Shown here: positions 1 to 9,342 of the stretch, one piece after another
Layout of the letters: the number at the start of each line of letters is the position of its first letter
How positions within the stretch are numbered: position 1 is the first letter of the stretch
Source of the DNA: Bacillota bacterium
GTDB taxonomy: Bacteria; Bacillota; Sulfobacillia; JAJYWN01
NCBI GenBank assembly: GCA_021791495.1
Contig: JAJYWN010000061.1
Span: 1-64,000, forward strand
DNA length: 64,000 nt
Direction: 5' to 3'
The notes under the pieces: generated by a model
Told to the model about the DNA's origin: nothing
The model's database searches: none
What the model saw: only the letters and a program-made list of their open reading frames with translations
Made by a program: the position numbers and the translations under genes

Positions 1-458
1 GGCGTGTCCAGAAACTCCGCCAGGCCCAGGATGTCCCGGAAGTGGGCCAGGTTTTGCCGGTAGCGCTCCTCCGGCACGCGGTAAATATGTCTCAGTAATT
101 CGAAGGAATCGATGGTGGGCAAGTCCCACCACAGCTGCGAGCGCTGGCCGAACACCACGCCCATGCGGCGTGCGTGCTCCACCCGGTCGCGCCAGGGTAC
201 CAGCCCGCGCACCCGGACCTCCCCGGCCGACGGGACCAACACGCCGGTGAGCATCTTGATGGTCGTCGACTTCCCGGCTCCGTTGGGGCCCACCAGGCCG
301 ACCAACTCCCCCGGTTCGATGGAGAAAGCGACATTGTCCACTGCCACCTTGGTAACCGTTTCGCGTGATACGAAGGTACGCAGCCAGCCGAGCCGCCCCT
401 CGAAGCGGCGTGCGCGCCGAAACTCCTTCCGCAGACTCTCCACGATGATGATGGGCAA
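1..458 (-). CDS. ABC-2 type exporter ATP-binding protein (3' part outside window)
   Basis: Cytoplasmic ATPase of an ABC export system; only the first 152 codons lie in the window and the gene runs off the left edge. Walker [10 protein letters not shown] is at about residues 57-65. It is followed by a Q-loop region reading [14 protein letters not shown], a wording typical of the COG4586-like ATPases that pair with ABC-2 permeases. The start is taken as TTG at 458 because GGGAGG lies 7 bases upstream on the minus strand; an ATG a few bases earlier is out of frame. The N-terminus carries a basic, Arg-rich extension before the first strand. It diverges from the amino-acid importer operon. The partner permease would lie left of the window, so the substrate cannot be named. 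Confidence 0.88.
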   Translation of the reverse strand, partial: MPIIIVESLRKEFRRARRFEGRLGWLRTFVSRETVTKVAVDNVAFSIEPGELVGLVGPNGAGKSTTIKMLTGVLVPSAGEVRVRGLVPWRDRVEHARRMGVVFGQRSQLWWDLPTIDSFELLRHIYRVPEERYRQNLAHFRDILGLAEFLDT

Positions 459-758
459 GGGTCATCCTCCCAGGTCAGACTCTCGACGGACCAGACTCGC
501 GACGGATTTCAGCCCTCACATCCGAGTGTCAAGCAAGAGCCGTGCCAAAGCGATGGCGGAAAGGGTGCGCAACATGTTCCATAGCGAATGAACAAAAGTA
601 TGACCAATCACACTGTGTCGGCAGGAAACGGTCCTTAACAGGGCGAAACGTGGGGAGCAGTCTTCATCTGAAGCAATCCATACCCCACCGCTATCCCAGA
701 TGCCGCTACCCTTTGGTTCCGTTTCGGTTTTGTTTTTATCCGTGTTTTCATAGACATC
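459..758. other. Divergent intergenic region between exporter and amino-acid importer
   Basis: About 300 bases with no convincing gene. It should hold promoters for both flanking units. A T-rich stretch at about 713-750 precedes the importer, but I could not assign a clear -35/-10 pair. No RNA fold or riboswitch was recognised. Confidence 0.4.
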
Positions 759-761
759 GTG

Positions 762-1502
<741 letters not shown>

Positions 1503-1570
1503 AGTGGTTCGGTAAAGCGCGGGCCGTCCGCGGGCGGCCCAAGGCCCTAATTCGGTGGAGGTCGATCTTA

Positions 1571-2380
1571 ATGAAAAAGCGTAGCTGGTTTGCGGTACTG
1601 AGTCTGGCGTTGGTCGTAGCCTTGGTGTTCACCGTGGCGGCGGGGTGCTCAAAACCATCCAAGCAGCCCACCATCGACAAAATCAAGAAACGCGGAGTGC
1701 TGAAGGTGGGGGTCAAGGCCGACGTTCTGGGTTTCGGCTTCATGAACCCCGCTACCAAGCAGTATGAAGGCTTGGAAGTCGATATCGCCAAGCGGATAGC
1801 CAAAGACCTCCTGGGTGACTCCAAGAAGGTTGAGTTCACCGCGGTCACCGGTAAGACCCGCATGGGCGTTCTGGATAACGGTGAAATTGACATGGTCATC
1901 GCCACTTTCACCATCACCGAGGACCGCAAGAAGCTGGTGGACTTCTCGCCGGTATATCACGTCGACGGCATCCAGTTCCTGGTGAAGAAGGACTCAGGGA
2001 TCACCGGCCTGAAAGACACAGATAAGAAGACCATCGGCGTGGCCAAGGGCTCCGACACCCAGGACCGCCTTGCGGAGCAGGCCGCCAAACTGAACATCAA
2101 ACCCCAGTTCGCTTCCTTCGAAACCTACCCCGAAATCCTGGCGGCCCTGCAGTCCGGGCGAGTGCAGGTTTTCGCCACCGACGGGTCGGTTCTGAAGTAC
2201 TACGAATCCCAGGACAAGAACACCGTCATCCTCCCCGACAAGTACAGCTCCGAAGAGTACGGCGTCGCCACTAAGAAGGGCAACGACGACCTCCGCGACT
2301 TCGTGGCCAAGGTCATTAACAACATGGTAAGCAGTGGAGACCTGGCTGCACTGAAGCGTACTTGGGGCCTGGGGAAGTAG
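1571..2380 (+). CDS. Polar amino-acid ABC transporter substrate-binding lipoprotein
   Basis: Extracytoplasmic receptor of the importer. A basic N-terminus and hydrophobic stretch end in the lipobox VAAGC with lipidation Cys26, so it should be a membrane-anchored lipoprotein as expected for a Gram-positive. The mature part is a type-3 periplasmic-binding-protein fold (SBP_bac_3): IKKRGVLKVGVKADV opens lobe 1 and DMVIATFTITEDRKK is the typical hinge region. GlnH/PEB1-like proteins binding Glu, Asp or Gln are the closest families by wording. It lies 68 bases after the ATPase gene and 1 base before the first permease gene. Confidence 0.93.
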   Translation: MKKRSWFAVLSLALVVALVFTVAAGCSKPSKQPTIDKIKKRGVLKVGVKADVLGFGFMNPATKQYEGLEVDIAKRIAKDLLGDSKKVEFTAVTGKTRMGVLDNGEIDMVIATFTITEDRKKLVDFSPVYHVDGIQFLVKKDSGITGLKDTDKKTIGVAKGSDTQDRLAEQAAKLNIKPQFASFETYPEILAALQSGRVQVFATDGSVLKYYESQDKNTVILPDKYSSEEYGVATKKGNDDLRDFVAKVINNMVSSGDLAALKRTWGLGK

Positions 2381-2381
2381 C

Positions 2382-3059
2382 TTGTTCGGCCTCGAGTCCT
2401 GGCAGACTCTGCTCGTAGATTGGCGCATCTTCGCTCAGGGCCTGGCTCAGACCGTCCTCGCGTCGGTGCTGGGCCTGGCCCTGGCGCTGGCGCTCGGGGT
2501 GGTCATGGGGGTTCTCGGCGTGGTCCCCGTGCGTCCCCTGCGCTGGCTAAACCGTTTCTACGTCGAGTTCTTCCAGAACACACCCTTGCTTACGCAGGTC
2601 TTCTTCTACTACTACGGCCTGCCGAGGCTGGGCCTACGCCTGCCGGTGCTGGCCGTGGGCGTCATGGGCCTGGGGATCTACACCGGCGCCTACATCGCTG
2701 AAATCATCCGGGCCGGTATCCTTTCCGTCCACCGGGGGCAGTTGGAGGCGGCGTTCAGCCAGGGTTTCCGCTACGAGGAAGCGATGCGCTACATCATTCT
2801 GCCCCAGGCTTTCCGGGTCATCATGCCGCCCCTGACCAACCAGTTCGTGAACCTCATCAAGAACTCGTCCATCCTATCGTTCATCGCTGGGTACGACCTC
2901 ATGTACCACGCCGACGTGTGGTCCTCGTATAACCTCCTCTATGGGGTCGCCTATGTCACCATCGCCGCTCTCTACCTCTGCCTGACGCTGCCCACGGCCA
3001 CCCTGGCGCGGCGGTTGGAACGACGGATGCAGGCCACCTGGGGAGGGTCGGTGTCATGA
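2382..3059 (+). CDS. Amino-acid ABC transporter permease (first)
   Basis: Integral membrane subunit of the polar amino-acid importer, HisM/GlnP family, 225 aa, about five membrane helices. The coupling EAA region is visible around RGQLEAAFSQGFRYEEAMRY followed by ILPQAFRVIMPPLTNQ. The start is TTG, directly after the lipoprotein stop and with GGGGAAG just upstream. Its last codons overlap the next gene by 4 bases (ATGA), indicating translational coupling and a heterodimeric permease. Confidence 0.92.
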   Translation: MFGLESWQTLLVDWRIFAQGLAQTVLASVLGLALALALGVVMGVLGVVPVRPLRWLNRFYVEFFQNTPLLTQVFFYYYGLPRLGLRLPVLAVGVMGLGIYTGAYIAEIIRAGILSVHRGQLEAAFSQGFRYEEAMRYIILPQAFRVIMPPLTNQFVNLIKNSSILSFIAGYDLMYHADVWSSYNLLYGVAYVTIAALYLCLTLPTATLARRLERRMQATWGGSVS

Positions 3060-3733
3060 CCATCAAGGGCTTCACCGATCTATTGCGCCCCGAAAACGTC
3101 AGTTTTCTGGTGGGCGGGCTGGCGATCTCGGTGCGCATCGCCGTCCTCACCATCCTGATGAGCTTTGTTTTCGGCCTCCTCCTGGCCGTGGCCCGCTACA
3201 GCGGCGGCCGCTTCAAGCACGCTCGGGCCGCCCGCTACCTGGGCTTGGCGGCGGCCTGGTACATCGAAATCATCCGCAACCTGCCCATGCTCCTCATCAT
3301 GCTGGCGACCTATCTCCTCGGGCGGATTCCGGCCCTGCGCGCCGCCATCATCGGCATGACCATCTTCACCAGCGCCATCATCGCCGAGATCGTGCGGGGT
3401 GGCCTCTTGTCCATCGACCGGGGGCAGTGGGAGGCCGCCACCGCCCAGGGCTTCTCTTACCGGCAGACCTTGTCGTACATCGTGCTGCCCCAAGCCTTGC
3501 GGCGCATGATCCCCCCTATCGTCAGCCAGTTCATCACTATCATCAAGGACACATCTTTCGCCTGGTCCCTGGGGGTCCAGGAGATGACCGGGCGCGGGAC
3601 CATCATCTTCGCCAAGTACGCCAACCCTATGGAGACCTTCTTCACCATCGCCGTGGTCTACTTCATCATCAACTACACCGTCGGTCAGGCGGCGCGGGCG
3701 CTGGAACGCCGGCTCGCCGGGCACTCTTTCTAG
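3056..3733 (+). CDS. Amino-acid ABC transporter permease (second)
   Basis: Second membrane subunit of the same importer, 225 aa, same length and fold as its neighbour. The EAA motif region reads RGQWEAATAQGFSYRQT, then LPQALRRMIPPIVSQFI. The ATG overlaps the preceding stop (ATGA). It ends the operon: the next 250 bases contain no gene, only a hairpin. Confidence 0.92.
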   Translation: MTIKGFTDLLRPENVSFLVGGLAISVRIAVLTILMSFVFGLLLAVARYSGGRFKHARAARYLGLAAAWYIEIIRNLPMLLIMLATYLLGRIPALRAAIIGMTIFTSAIIAEIVRGGLLSIDRGQWEAATAQGFSYRQTLSYIVLPQALRRMIPPIVSQFITIIKDTSFAWSLGVQEMTGRGTIIFAKYANPMETFFTIAVVYFIINYTVGQAARALERRLAGHSF

Positions 3734-3848
3734 CAATAGCGGCAAGACCATCCTAGTCATGCCCGCGGGTCACGCCGGCAAGGCGCTCCCGCGGGTCACC
3801 GCCGTGGGCACCTCTGCGGGACACCCCCTTCTAACACCCTTCCGACAG

Positions 3849-3877
3849 GACAGGTATGCGACAGTCGCATGCCTGTC
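3849..3877 (+). terminator. Hairpin downstream of amino-acid importer operon
   Basis: Inverted repeat with 14-base arms (3849-3862 and 3864-3877, one G-T pair) separated by a single A. In RNA the innermost pairs would open to form a short loop. No T-run follows, so it may stabilise the mRNA 3' end or work with Rho rather than act as a classic intrinsic terminator. A direct repeat of CCCGCGGGTCAC also occurs at about 3770-3800. Confidence 0.5.
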
Positions 3878-3982
3878 CGGCTGCAAGCCGGGCAAGAATA
3901 TAGGCAGCGTGGATGAGACACAATCCATCACAGCCAGAAAAGGCTGACCCAACGCCGGGTAAGGGGAAAAGGGGGCACTGAC

Positions 3983-4204
3983 TTGCGCGAAGTAACTCCG
4001 GGAGAAGTACTGTCACTGCGAGAGTTTCTAATGATGGAGACCACAGCTCTGATGACCGCTAAGGCAGCGTTGTCTGTCACCCAGGACAAAGAACTGCGTG
4101 GCATCATCCAGGGCGCGATGGAAGGCTCGGAGAACCGGATCAAGAGCCTGAGACGCTTCATCGATGAGAACGGCATCGCCTCGATGAAAGGAGGGACCGT
4201 ATGA
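3983..4204 (+). CDS. Small helical protein, CotF-type spore coat partner
   Basis: 73-aa all-helical protein with the pattern LREFLMMETTALMTAKAAL followed by a second helix around KELRGIIQGAMEGSENRI. This wording is typical of the short first member of the two-gene CotF-like spore coat cassettes of Clostridia. The start is TTG with a long purine-rich AAGGGGAAAAGGGGG upstream. It overlaps the next gene by 4 bases (ATGA), so the two are probably co-translated as partners. Function in the spore coat is inferred from family and neighbour. Confidence 0.72.
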   Translation: MREVTPGEVLSLREFLMMETTALMTAKAALSVTQDKELRGIIQGAMEGSENRIKSLRRFIDENGIASMKGGTV

Positions 4205-4503
4205 GCTTCGTCAGGGGAATTTTCGGCGAGAACTCCGCCACTGATGACCGCTACATCGCTCTGAGTCTGGACGGGGCTCTCAAGGCCGGCGCCACGACCT
4301 ACCTGGCCGGGACTCTGGAAGCTGCCACCCCAGAAGTGCGGAAGATGTATTTTAGCTTCTGCGGTGAACTGATTCAGAGCCACGAGCGGCTCATCGACCA
4401 CTTGAATGAGAAAGGCTGGTTTAAGGTGTACGGGGAGCCCAAGGTCCAGTTGGAAGAGGCCATCGAACACACCACGGCCGTGGTCCACCCTCACGCCCAC
4501 TGA
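4201..4503 (+). CDS. Spore coat protein, CotF family
   Basis: 100-aa protein with a Coat F-like ferritin-type helix pair: DRYIALSLDGALKAGATTYL, then TPEVRKMYFSFCGELIQSHERLIDHL and the family's GWFKVYG ending. CotF-family proteins are spore coat or spore-associated proteins in Bacillota, which supports a sporulating host. The C-terminus HPHAH is mildly His-rich. It is coupled to the preceding gene by ATGA and followed by a GC-rich hairpin. Confidence 0.8.
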   Translation: MSFVRGIFGENSATDDRYIALSLDGALKAGATTYLAGTLEAATPEVRKMYFSFCGELIQSHERLIDHLNEKGWFKVYGEPKVQLEEAIEHTTAVVHPHAH

Positions 4504-4529
4504 AAACGGAACGAGAAACAAGAGAACCC

Positions 4530-4555
4530 GAACCCCGACCTCGCGGCCGGGGTTC
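4530..4555 (+). terminator. GC-rich hairpin after CotF pair
   Basis: Stem GAACCCCG / CGGGGTTC (8 bp) around a 10-base loop, 27 bases after the CotF stop. The following bases are not a T-run. It lies between convergent transcription units (cotF-like on plus, prpD-like on minus) and could serve both. Confidence 0.6.
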
Positions 4556-4605
4556 GAGTCTACCTGAACAAGATCATTTGGGTAACATGACCATCGCGGA
4601 CCGGC

Positions 4606-6048
4606 TCAGATGATGGTCTGTGCAAGGAGCGGGCCCAGGTCTTCAAGGTGTTCAAGGTCCCAGGCCAATCGCAGGAACTCCTTCCGTTGAGCGGGGGCTA
4701 GCAGCCCCCCGGTCTGTTCCAGGAATTTCTCCTCGACTTCCCGGTCGGTCATGGGGTTACCGAAATGGCCGCGCGGGTAATCTTGCCGGACCGTCTGCAC
4801 TTCGCCTGATTTCAGGTACGCCTCCAGCACCGTCGGTATCCCGTCGGGATACTTGGCGGTCAAGTCCTCATCCTCCATCACAGCGATGCGGTTCAAGAAA
4901 CCCTGAATGACCGGGTCGGTAATGCGCGCCTCGCTGAACTGGGCCGGACTGATGGTGCCGTCCATGAGCGCCGCGGCGACGCAATAGGGCAGGCTGTGGT
5001 CGGCCGTCTCCCTTGTCTTCGGATGCCATTTCTCCGGGTCCTTGGCGATGATCTCCACGCCCACCAGGAAAGTCTTGATGGTCATGCGCTCGACCTGATC
5101 GGCCGTGACGCCGCGCCGACGCAGTTCCAGGGCGGCCTCGATTCCGGCCTGGCTGTGGTACTCGGCCGGAAAACGCTTCAGGAACGAATCCAGGATCTTG
5201 AAACGCGTAACCGCGCCGCCGACCGCCGCTTCGCCACCCTCCGCGGGCCCGTCACCTTCCGCGGGCCCGTCACCCGCCGCGGGTTCCCCGCCCAGAGCAT
5301 CCGGCAGGGCGAAGGGACCCGACACCTGCTGGAAAAACCCCATTTCCCCTTCGAAAATGGGCGCCGGGCCGGTCATGCCGTGCCGAGCCAGCAAGGCGGC
5401 GAATACCCCGTTTCGGGCGCTGTTGGCGAAGGCCGCGCCCTTCCACATGGAAAGCTCGCCCGCCCGCGTTTGCCGGAGCGTGGGGCTGGTGACCCCGGCC
5501 AAGTTTACCGCCTGCACCGTACGCCCGAAATCCAGCCCCATGAGCTTGGCCGCTACCAGGGCGGTGGAGAACGCGCCATAGGTTACGTGATCCCACCCGC
5601 GCGCCCGGATACTCGCGGCATCCGCCAGCCGGCATTGCACCTCGTAGGCCAGGGCGATGGCGGCGATGAGGTCTTTCCCGCTCCGCCCCCCGGCCTCAGC
5701 CACGGCCAGGGCGGCCGGGATGTTATCGCTGGGGTGGGCCGGCTCGAGCGACAGGTAAGTGTCGTTAAAATCCAGGTAGCGGACGGCTACACCATTGGCC
5801 ATGGCCGCCAGGTCCATGGACGTGGCCACCGGGGACCCGATGACGCTGGCCTCCGGCTCCCGCCCCAACTCCAGGGCTACCGCGCGGGCCGCCTTGCACG
5901 GCTCCGCCGCGTATGCTCCCAGGGTGCAGCCAACAGTGTCGATGACGCGCCGCTTCACTTCGTGGACCACCGCGGGTGGCAGATGCTCGAACTCCAGCCA
6001 CAGGGCGTAACGGGCCAGGCGGTGGGCCAGGTCGTCGGTCTCCTTCAT
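4606..6048 (-). CDS. MmgE/PrpD family protein
   Basis: 480-aa member of the MmgE/PrpD family, which includes 2-methylcitrate dehydratase, cis-aconitate decarboxylase and iminodisuccinate epimerase. Recognisable blocks are the N-terminal VKRRVIDTVGCTLGAYA, then VRYLDFNDTYLS with the expected Asp/Asn-rich loop, HPSDNIPAALAVAE, and HSLPYCVAAALMDG near the C-terminus. The frame is open upstream to 6288, but that part overlaps tctA and is not family-like. ATG 6048 overlaps the tctA stop (ATGA) and gives the normal family N-terminus. A proline/glycine-rich insert (about residues 255-275) contains a repeated 18-bp unit. Last gene of the tricarboxylate operon, so a substrate such as methylcitrate, aconitate or tricarballylate is likely but unproven. 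Confidence 0.85.
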   Translation of the reverse strand: MKETDDLAHRLARYALWLEFEHLPPAVVHEVKRRVIDTVGCTLGAYAAEPCKAARAVALELGREPEASVIGSPVATSMDLAAMANGVAVRYLDFNDTYLSLEPAHPSDNIPAALAVAEAGGRSGKDLIAAIALAYEVQCRLADAASIRARGWDHVTYGAFSTALVAAKLMGLDFGRTVQAVNLAGVTSPTLRQTRAGELSMWKGAAFANSARNGVFAALLARHGMTGPAPIFEGEMGFFQQVSGPFALPDALGGEPAAGDGPAEGDGPAEGGEAAVGGAVTRFKILDSFLKRFPAEYHSQAGIEAALELRRRGVTADQVERMTIKTFLVGVEIIAKDPEKWHPKTRETADHSLPYCVAAALMDGTISPAQFSEARITDPVIQGFLNRIAVMEDEDLTAKYPDGIPTVLEAYLKSGEVQTVRQDYPRGHFGNPMTDREVEEKFLEQTGGLLAPAQRKEFLRLAWDLEHLEDLGPLLAQTII

Positions 6049-7556
6049 GCCCGGTGAACTCCTTTCAAGCGGGACTGCGCGGCCACCCGTCGCAGGAAGG
6101 GGAACAGCAGGAAAGCCAGCGCCAGAACGAGGAGGGTGGCCGAGATGGGGTGCACCACGAAAGTGTTCCAGTTCCCTCGGGATATGGTTAGGGCCTGTCG
6201 CATGGACTGCTCCACCATGGGCCCCAGCACCAGCGCGAGGATCATGGGTGGAGTGGGAATCTGGTATACACGCATGAGAATGCCGCACAGGCCGAAGAAG
6301 AGCATCATCTCTAGATCCGTGCGACTGTTCGACAGCGCGTAGACACCGATGGAAGACAGCACCACGATCAAAGGAAGAAGCAGTTGCTTAGGGATGTCCA
6401 GGATCTTGGCGAACAGCGGCACCAGGGGCAAGTTCAGGATCAAGAGCATCACGTTGCCGATGTACATGCTGGCCACGATTCCCCAGAAGATCTCCGGGTG
6501 CTTCGGTATCAACATGGGTCCGGGCTGGATCCCAAACATCATCAGGGCACCCAGCATGACCGCGGTGGTCCCCGATCCGGGCAAGCCCAGCGATAAGAGA
6601 CTGACCAGGGCGCCCTCCGAAGCTCCATTGTTAGCCGATTCGGGCGCGGCGACGCCCCTGAGAGCCCCTTTTCCAAACTCGTCCGGGTTCTTTGAGATCT
6701 GCTTCTCGACCGCGTAGGATACGAACGAGGCCGTGGATGCCCCGACTCCGGGCAGCACTCCCAGGAAGAACCCCAGAGAACTACCGCGCAGGATCGCCCC
6801 AGCGGACTCCTTGATGTCCTTCCAGGTCGGGTAGGGGCTGTTCAGCTTAATGCGCTCCGCCGCTCCTTCCCTATGGGTGGCCTCCCAGAGCACTTCGGCG
6901 ATAGAGAATAGGCCTAGAGCGAGGACGAGGAAGTCGATGCCATCCAGCAAGTCCAGACGGCCGAAAGTGAAGCGAGTGGTCCCCGTCTGCAGATCAATAC
7001 CGATGGTGCCCAGAGCCAGACCCAGGCCCACAGCCATCAGCCCCTTGGACGCCGACCCTTCGTTCAAGGTCGTAGCCGACATCAGGCCGAGGAGCATCAA
7101 AGAGAAGTACTCCGCCGGACCGAAAGCCAGCGCCCACTGGCCAAGGGGCGGGGCCAGGAACTGCAGGAGAATGACGCCGATAGTGCCGGCGACGAAGGAC
7201 CCGATGGCCGAGATGCCTAGGGCGCTCCCAGCCCGTCCTTTCTTGGCCAGTTGAAAACCGTCGAGACAGGTTACTACCGAGGAGTTCTCGCCGGGAACAT
7301 TGAGCAAAATGGAGGTGGTCGACCCGCCGTACATGGCGCCGTAGTAGAGGCCGGACATGGTCATCAGCGCCGTGACGGGGTTCATGTTATAGGTCAACGG
7401 GATCAGGAGAGCCACTCCACTGATAGGTCCGATGCCCGGTAAGACCCCGATCATCGTGCCCAGGACGACTCCCACCGTCAGCCAGATGAAATTCAAAGGT
7501 TGCAGAACGATGGCGAAACCGGACATGAGCAGGTGCAGGTTCTCTGCCATCATCAC
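6045..7556 (-). CDS. tctA: Tripartite tricarboxylate transporter, large permease TctA
   Basis: Large membrane subunit (503 aa, about 11-12 helices) of a tripartite tricarboxylate transporter (TTT), a secondary transporter that uses an extracytoplasmic receptor. Family blocks include GVLPGIGPISGVALLIPLTY, MYGGSTTSILLNVPGENSS and the second repeat GVLPGVGASTASFVSYAVEK, with GLPGSGTTAVMLGALMMFG. Together with TctB and TctC it would import citrate-like tri- or dicarboxylates driven by ion gradient. The ATG has GGAGGGG-type purines upstream; the stop overlaps the prpD-like start. Confidence 0.95.
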   Translation of the reverse strand: MMMAENLHLLMSGFAIVLQPLNFIWLTVGVVLGTMIGVLPGIGPISGVALLIPLTYNMNPVTALMTMSGLYYGAMYGGSTTSILLNVPGENSSVVTCLDGFQLAKKGRAGSALGISAIGSFVAGTIGVILLQFLAPPLGQWALAFGPAEYFSLMLLGLMSATTLNEGSASKGLMAVGLGLALGTIGIDLQTGTTRFTFGRLDLLDGIDFLVLALGLFSIAEVLWEATHREGAAERIKLNSPYPTWKDIKESAGAILRGSSLGFFLGVLPGVGASTASFVSYAVEKQISKNPDEFGKGALRGVAAPESANNGASEGALVSLLSLGLPGSGTTAVMLGALMMFGIQPGPMLIPKHPEIFWGIVASMYIGNVMLLILNLPLVPLFAKILDIPKQLLLPLIVVLSSIGVYALSNSRTDLEMMLFFGLCGILMRVYQIPTPPMILALVLGPMVEQSMRQALTISRGNWNTFVVHPISATLLVLALAFLLFPFLRRVAAQSRLKGVHRA

Positions 7557-7581
7557 CCCTCCTTACCAGGGAGATCGCCGC

Positions 7582-8052
7582 TCACAGACCGAGAAACCCC
7601 AGTATTCCCGCTGGGAGGGGCACGTTCAGGACGACGTTGAATAAGAGGTAAGTCCCGACGGAGAAGAGAGCGGCTACAGTCAGGATCACCTTGAAACGCG
7701 GATACCCCATGAAATGGGCGGCCAAAGTCAGATAGATGAAAGTCGTGATCAGGAAGCCCAGGGGTTCAAGGGCCAATATGAACCCGGTTACCAGGACGGT
7801 GTGGATCAAGAGAGCTTTGAAGTCGAAACCGGCCCAGCTGTAGATGACCTTGCCTAGCAGTCCAGAGCCGGCCTCCACCCACAGCGCGGCCGAGAGTACC
7901 AGGAGGAACAAGCCGACGGCTATCGGGAAAACGTCGGCATCCACCACCGTGCTCATGGTGAAACGCGGCAGCCTCCAGGCCGAGTAGATATACGCCAGAG
8001 AGAAGACCGCCATTCCCAGCGCCAGTATACGGTCGGCTCCCAAACGTCGCAT
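7582..8052 (-). CDS. tctB: Tripartite tricarboxylate transporter, small permease TctB
   Basis: Small membrane subunit of the TTT system, 156 aa with four predicted helices (around ILALGMAVFSLAYIYS, VFPIAVGLFLLVLSAALW, ALLIHTVLVTGFILALEPLG and the C-terminal LFSVGTYLLFNVVLNVPLP). The short C-terminal LPAGILGFLGL is characteristic. The start is ATG 8052 with AAAGGGG 8 bases upstream; an in-frame GTG at 8061 overlaps that ribosome site and is less likely. It lies 25 bases upstream of tctA. Confidence 0.92.
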   Translation of the reverse strand: MRRLGADRILALGMAVFSLAYIYSAWRLPRFTMSTVVDADVFPIAVGLFLLVLSAALWVEAGSGLLGKVIYSWAGFDFKALLIHTVLVTGFILALEPLGFLITTFIYLTLAAHFMGYPRFKVILTVAALFSVGTYLLFNVVLNVPLPAGILGFLGL

Positions 8053-8187
8053 GCCAGTCACCCCTTTTTGTCCACCGGTCCCGGCCGGTTCGGCGGAGCC
8101 GAGGTCCCGTAAGGTCCGGACAGGGGTGGGAGGGTGCCTTGCGACGCCCCTTGGCGCTCCCCCCGCCCCGTCCGCACCTTGGACTAC

Positions 8188-8210
8188 CCCATCCCACGGG
8201 GTTGGATGGG
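8188..8210 (-). other. Intercistronic hairpin between tctC and tctB
   Basis: Inverted repeat CCCATCC / GGATGGG around a 9-base loop, in the 194-base gap after tctC. In binding-protein-dependent operons such hairpins commonly protect the upstream receptor message or cause partial termination, so the receptor is made in excess of the permease. That role is inferred from position only. Confidence 0.45.
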
Positions 8211-8246
8211 CTTGTTTGGTGGCTCTCGACGGGCCGGCCCCCGCTT

Positions 8247-9245
8247 CTACTTGATCAGGCCGAGTGTCTTGAGCAGGTCACCCAGGGCCTTGTTCTGCTC
8301 ATCCAAGAAAGACTTGAACTGGTCCCCAGGCAGGTAGGCGTCGATCCAGTTGTACTTCTCGAGGACGTCCTTCTTCCAGTTAGTGGACTTGACCATGTTC
8401 TCCAGGGCCTTGCTTATGTAGGCCTTGGCATCGGCGGGCATGTCCGGCGGTCCGAAAATGCCGCGCCACACGTCGAAGGTGACATCGATACCCGATTCCT
8501 TCAAGGTCGGGACGTCTTTCAACCGTGGGTCGGTGTAACGTTTCGGGGCGGTGACCGCCAAGCCGATGACGGTCTTGGCCTCAAGCTGGCCCAAGGTCTC
8601 GCCGACACCGGTTGAGGCGACGTCGATCTTGCCGCTGATCAGGTTACTCATCAGCTGGGAGCCGTCGGGGAAGGAGACATACGGGACGTCTTTTACGTTC
8701 ACGCCGGCCTTCGAGGCCGCCAACATGAAGGAGAGGTGGTCCATGCTGCCGGGGGCCGAGGCGCCGCCCACGGTCAGGGACTTCGGGTCCTTCTTCAAGG
8801 CGTCCATGACATCCTTCAGCGTCTTGTATTTGGACTTGGCGCTGACGGCGATGATCTGGTAGTCGGTGGTCAGGCGGGCCAGCGGGGTAATGTCCTTGTA
8901 GCCGAATTTGCTCTGGCCGTTGAGGTTAATGAGAATCAGGGGCGGCGAGTAGACCACCAGCGTATAGCCGTCGCCCTTCTTGTTCTGAACCACGTTGGCC
9001 AGGGCCACGCCGCCGCCGCCGCCGGCCTGGTTCTCCACCGTGGTGGCCACGGAGACCAGCTTGGTGTCGGCCAGGACTTTGGAAACGCTACGGGCGGTGA
9101 GGTCCCATCCGCCGCCGGGGCCCGCCGGGGCGATAATGGTGATGGGCTTATTCGGATACTTCTTGGCGCAACCTGCGGTGACGGATGCGACGAGGATGAG
9201 GACGAGGAGAAGTGCGAGCGCCAAATGGTAACTGCGCCTGAACAT
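8247..9245 (-). CDS. tctC: Tripartite tricarboxylate transporter receptor lipoprotein TctC
   Basis: Extracytoplasmic solute receptor of the TTT system, 332 aa. Signal sequence with lipobox SVTAGC, lipidation Cys26. The mature N-terminus YPNKPITIIAPAGPGGGWD is the hallmark of the Bug/TctC family: the glycine loop contacts a carboxylate of the ligand. Start ATG 9245 has AAAGGAG upstream; the frame is open further upstream to 9320 but without family similarity. Substrate is inferred as a tricarboxylate from adjacent aconitase and isocitrate dehydrogenase genes. Bug proteins in general bind diverse carboxylates, so the ligand is not certain. Confidence 0.94.
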   Translation of the reverse strand: MFRRSYHLALALLLVLILVASVTAGCAKKYPNKPITIIAPAGPGGGWDLTARSVSKVLADTKLVSVATTVENQAGGGGGVALANVVQNKKGDGYTLVVYSPPLILINLNGQSKFGYKDITPLARLTTDYQIIAVSAKSKYKTLKDVMDALKKDPKSLTVGGASAPGSMDHLSFMLAASKAGVNVKDVPYVSFPDGSQLMSNLISGKIDVASTGVGETLGQLEAKTVIGLAVTAPKRYTDPRLKDVPTLKESGIDVTFDVWRGIFGPPDMPADAKAYISKALENMVKSTNWKKDVLEKYNWIDAYLPGDQFKSFLDEQNKALGDLLKTLGLIK

Positions 9246-9342
9246 CGCAACACACTCCTTTCGTTTGCCCTTTTCCAGGTACCCGTTTCCATGGGACGTC
9301 GATCGGCCTCTATGAACCACCCCCCCGTATGGGTCAGAGAAC

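Noticed and set aside
3759-3952. Short open frames between the amino-acid importer and CotF genes
   Set aside because: They span the hairpin and direct repeats, lack ribosome sites and look random.
4540-4570. Sequence GGGGTTCGAGTC resembling a tRNA T-loop
   Set aside because: The flanking bases do not form a T-stem and no acceptor, D or anticodon arms can be drawn upstream; it is part of a hairpin terminator.
6049-6288. N-terminal extension of the MmgE/PrpD frame
   Set aside because: It lies entirely within tctA in another frame, has no family similarity, and ATG 6048 overlaps the tctA stop in the usual coupled way.
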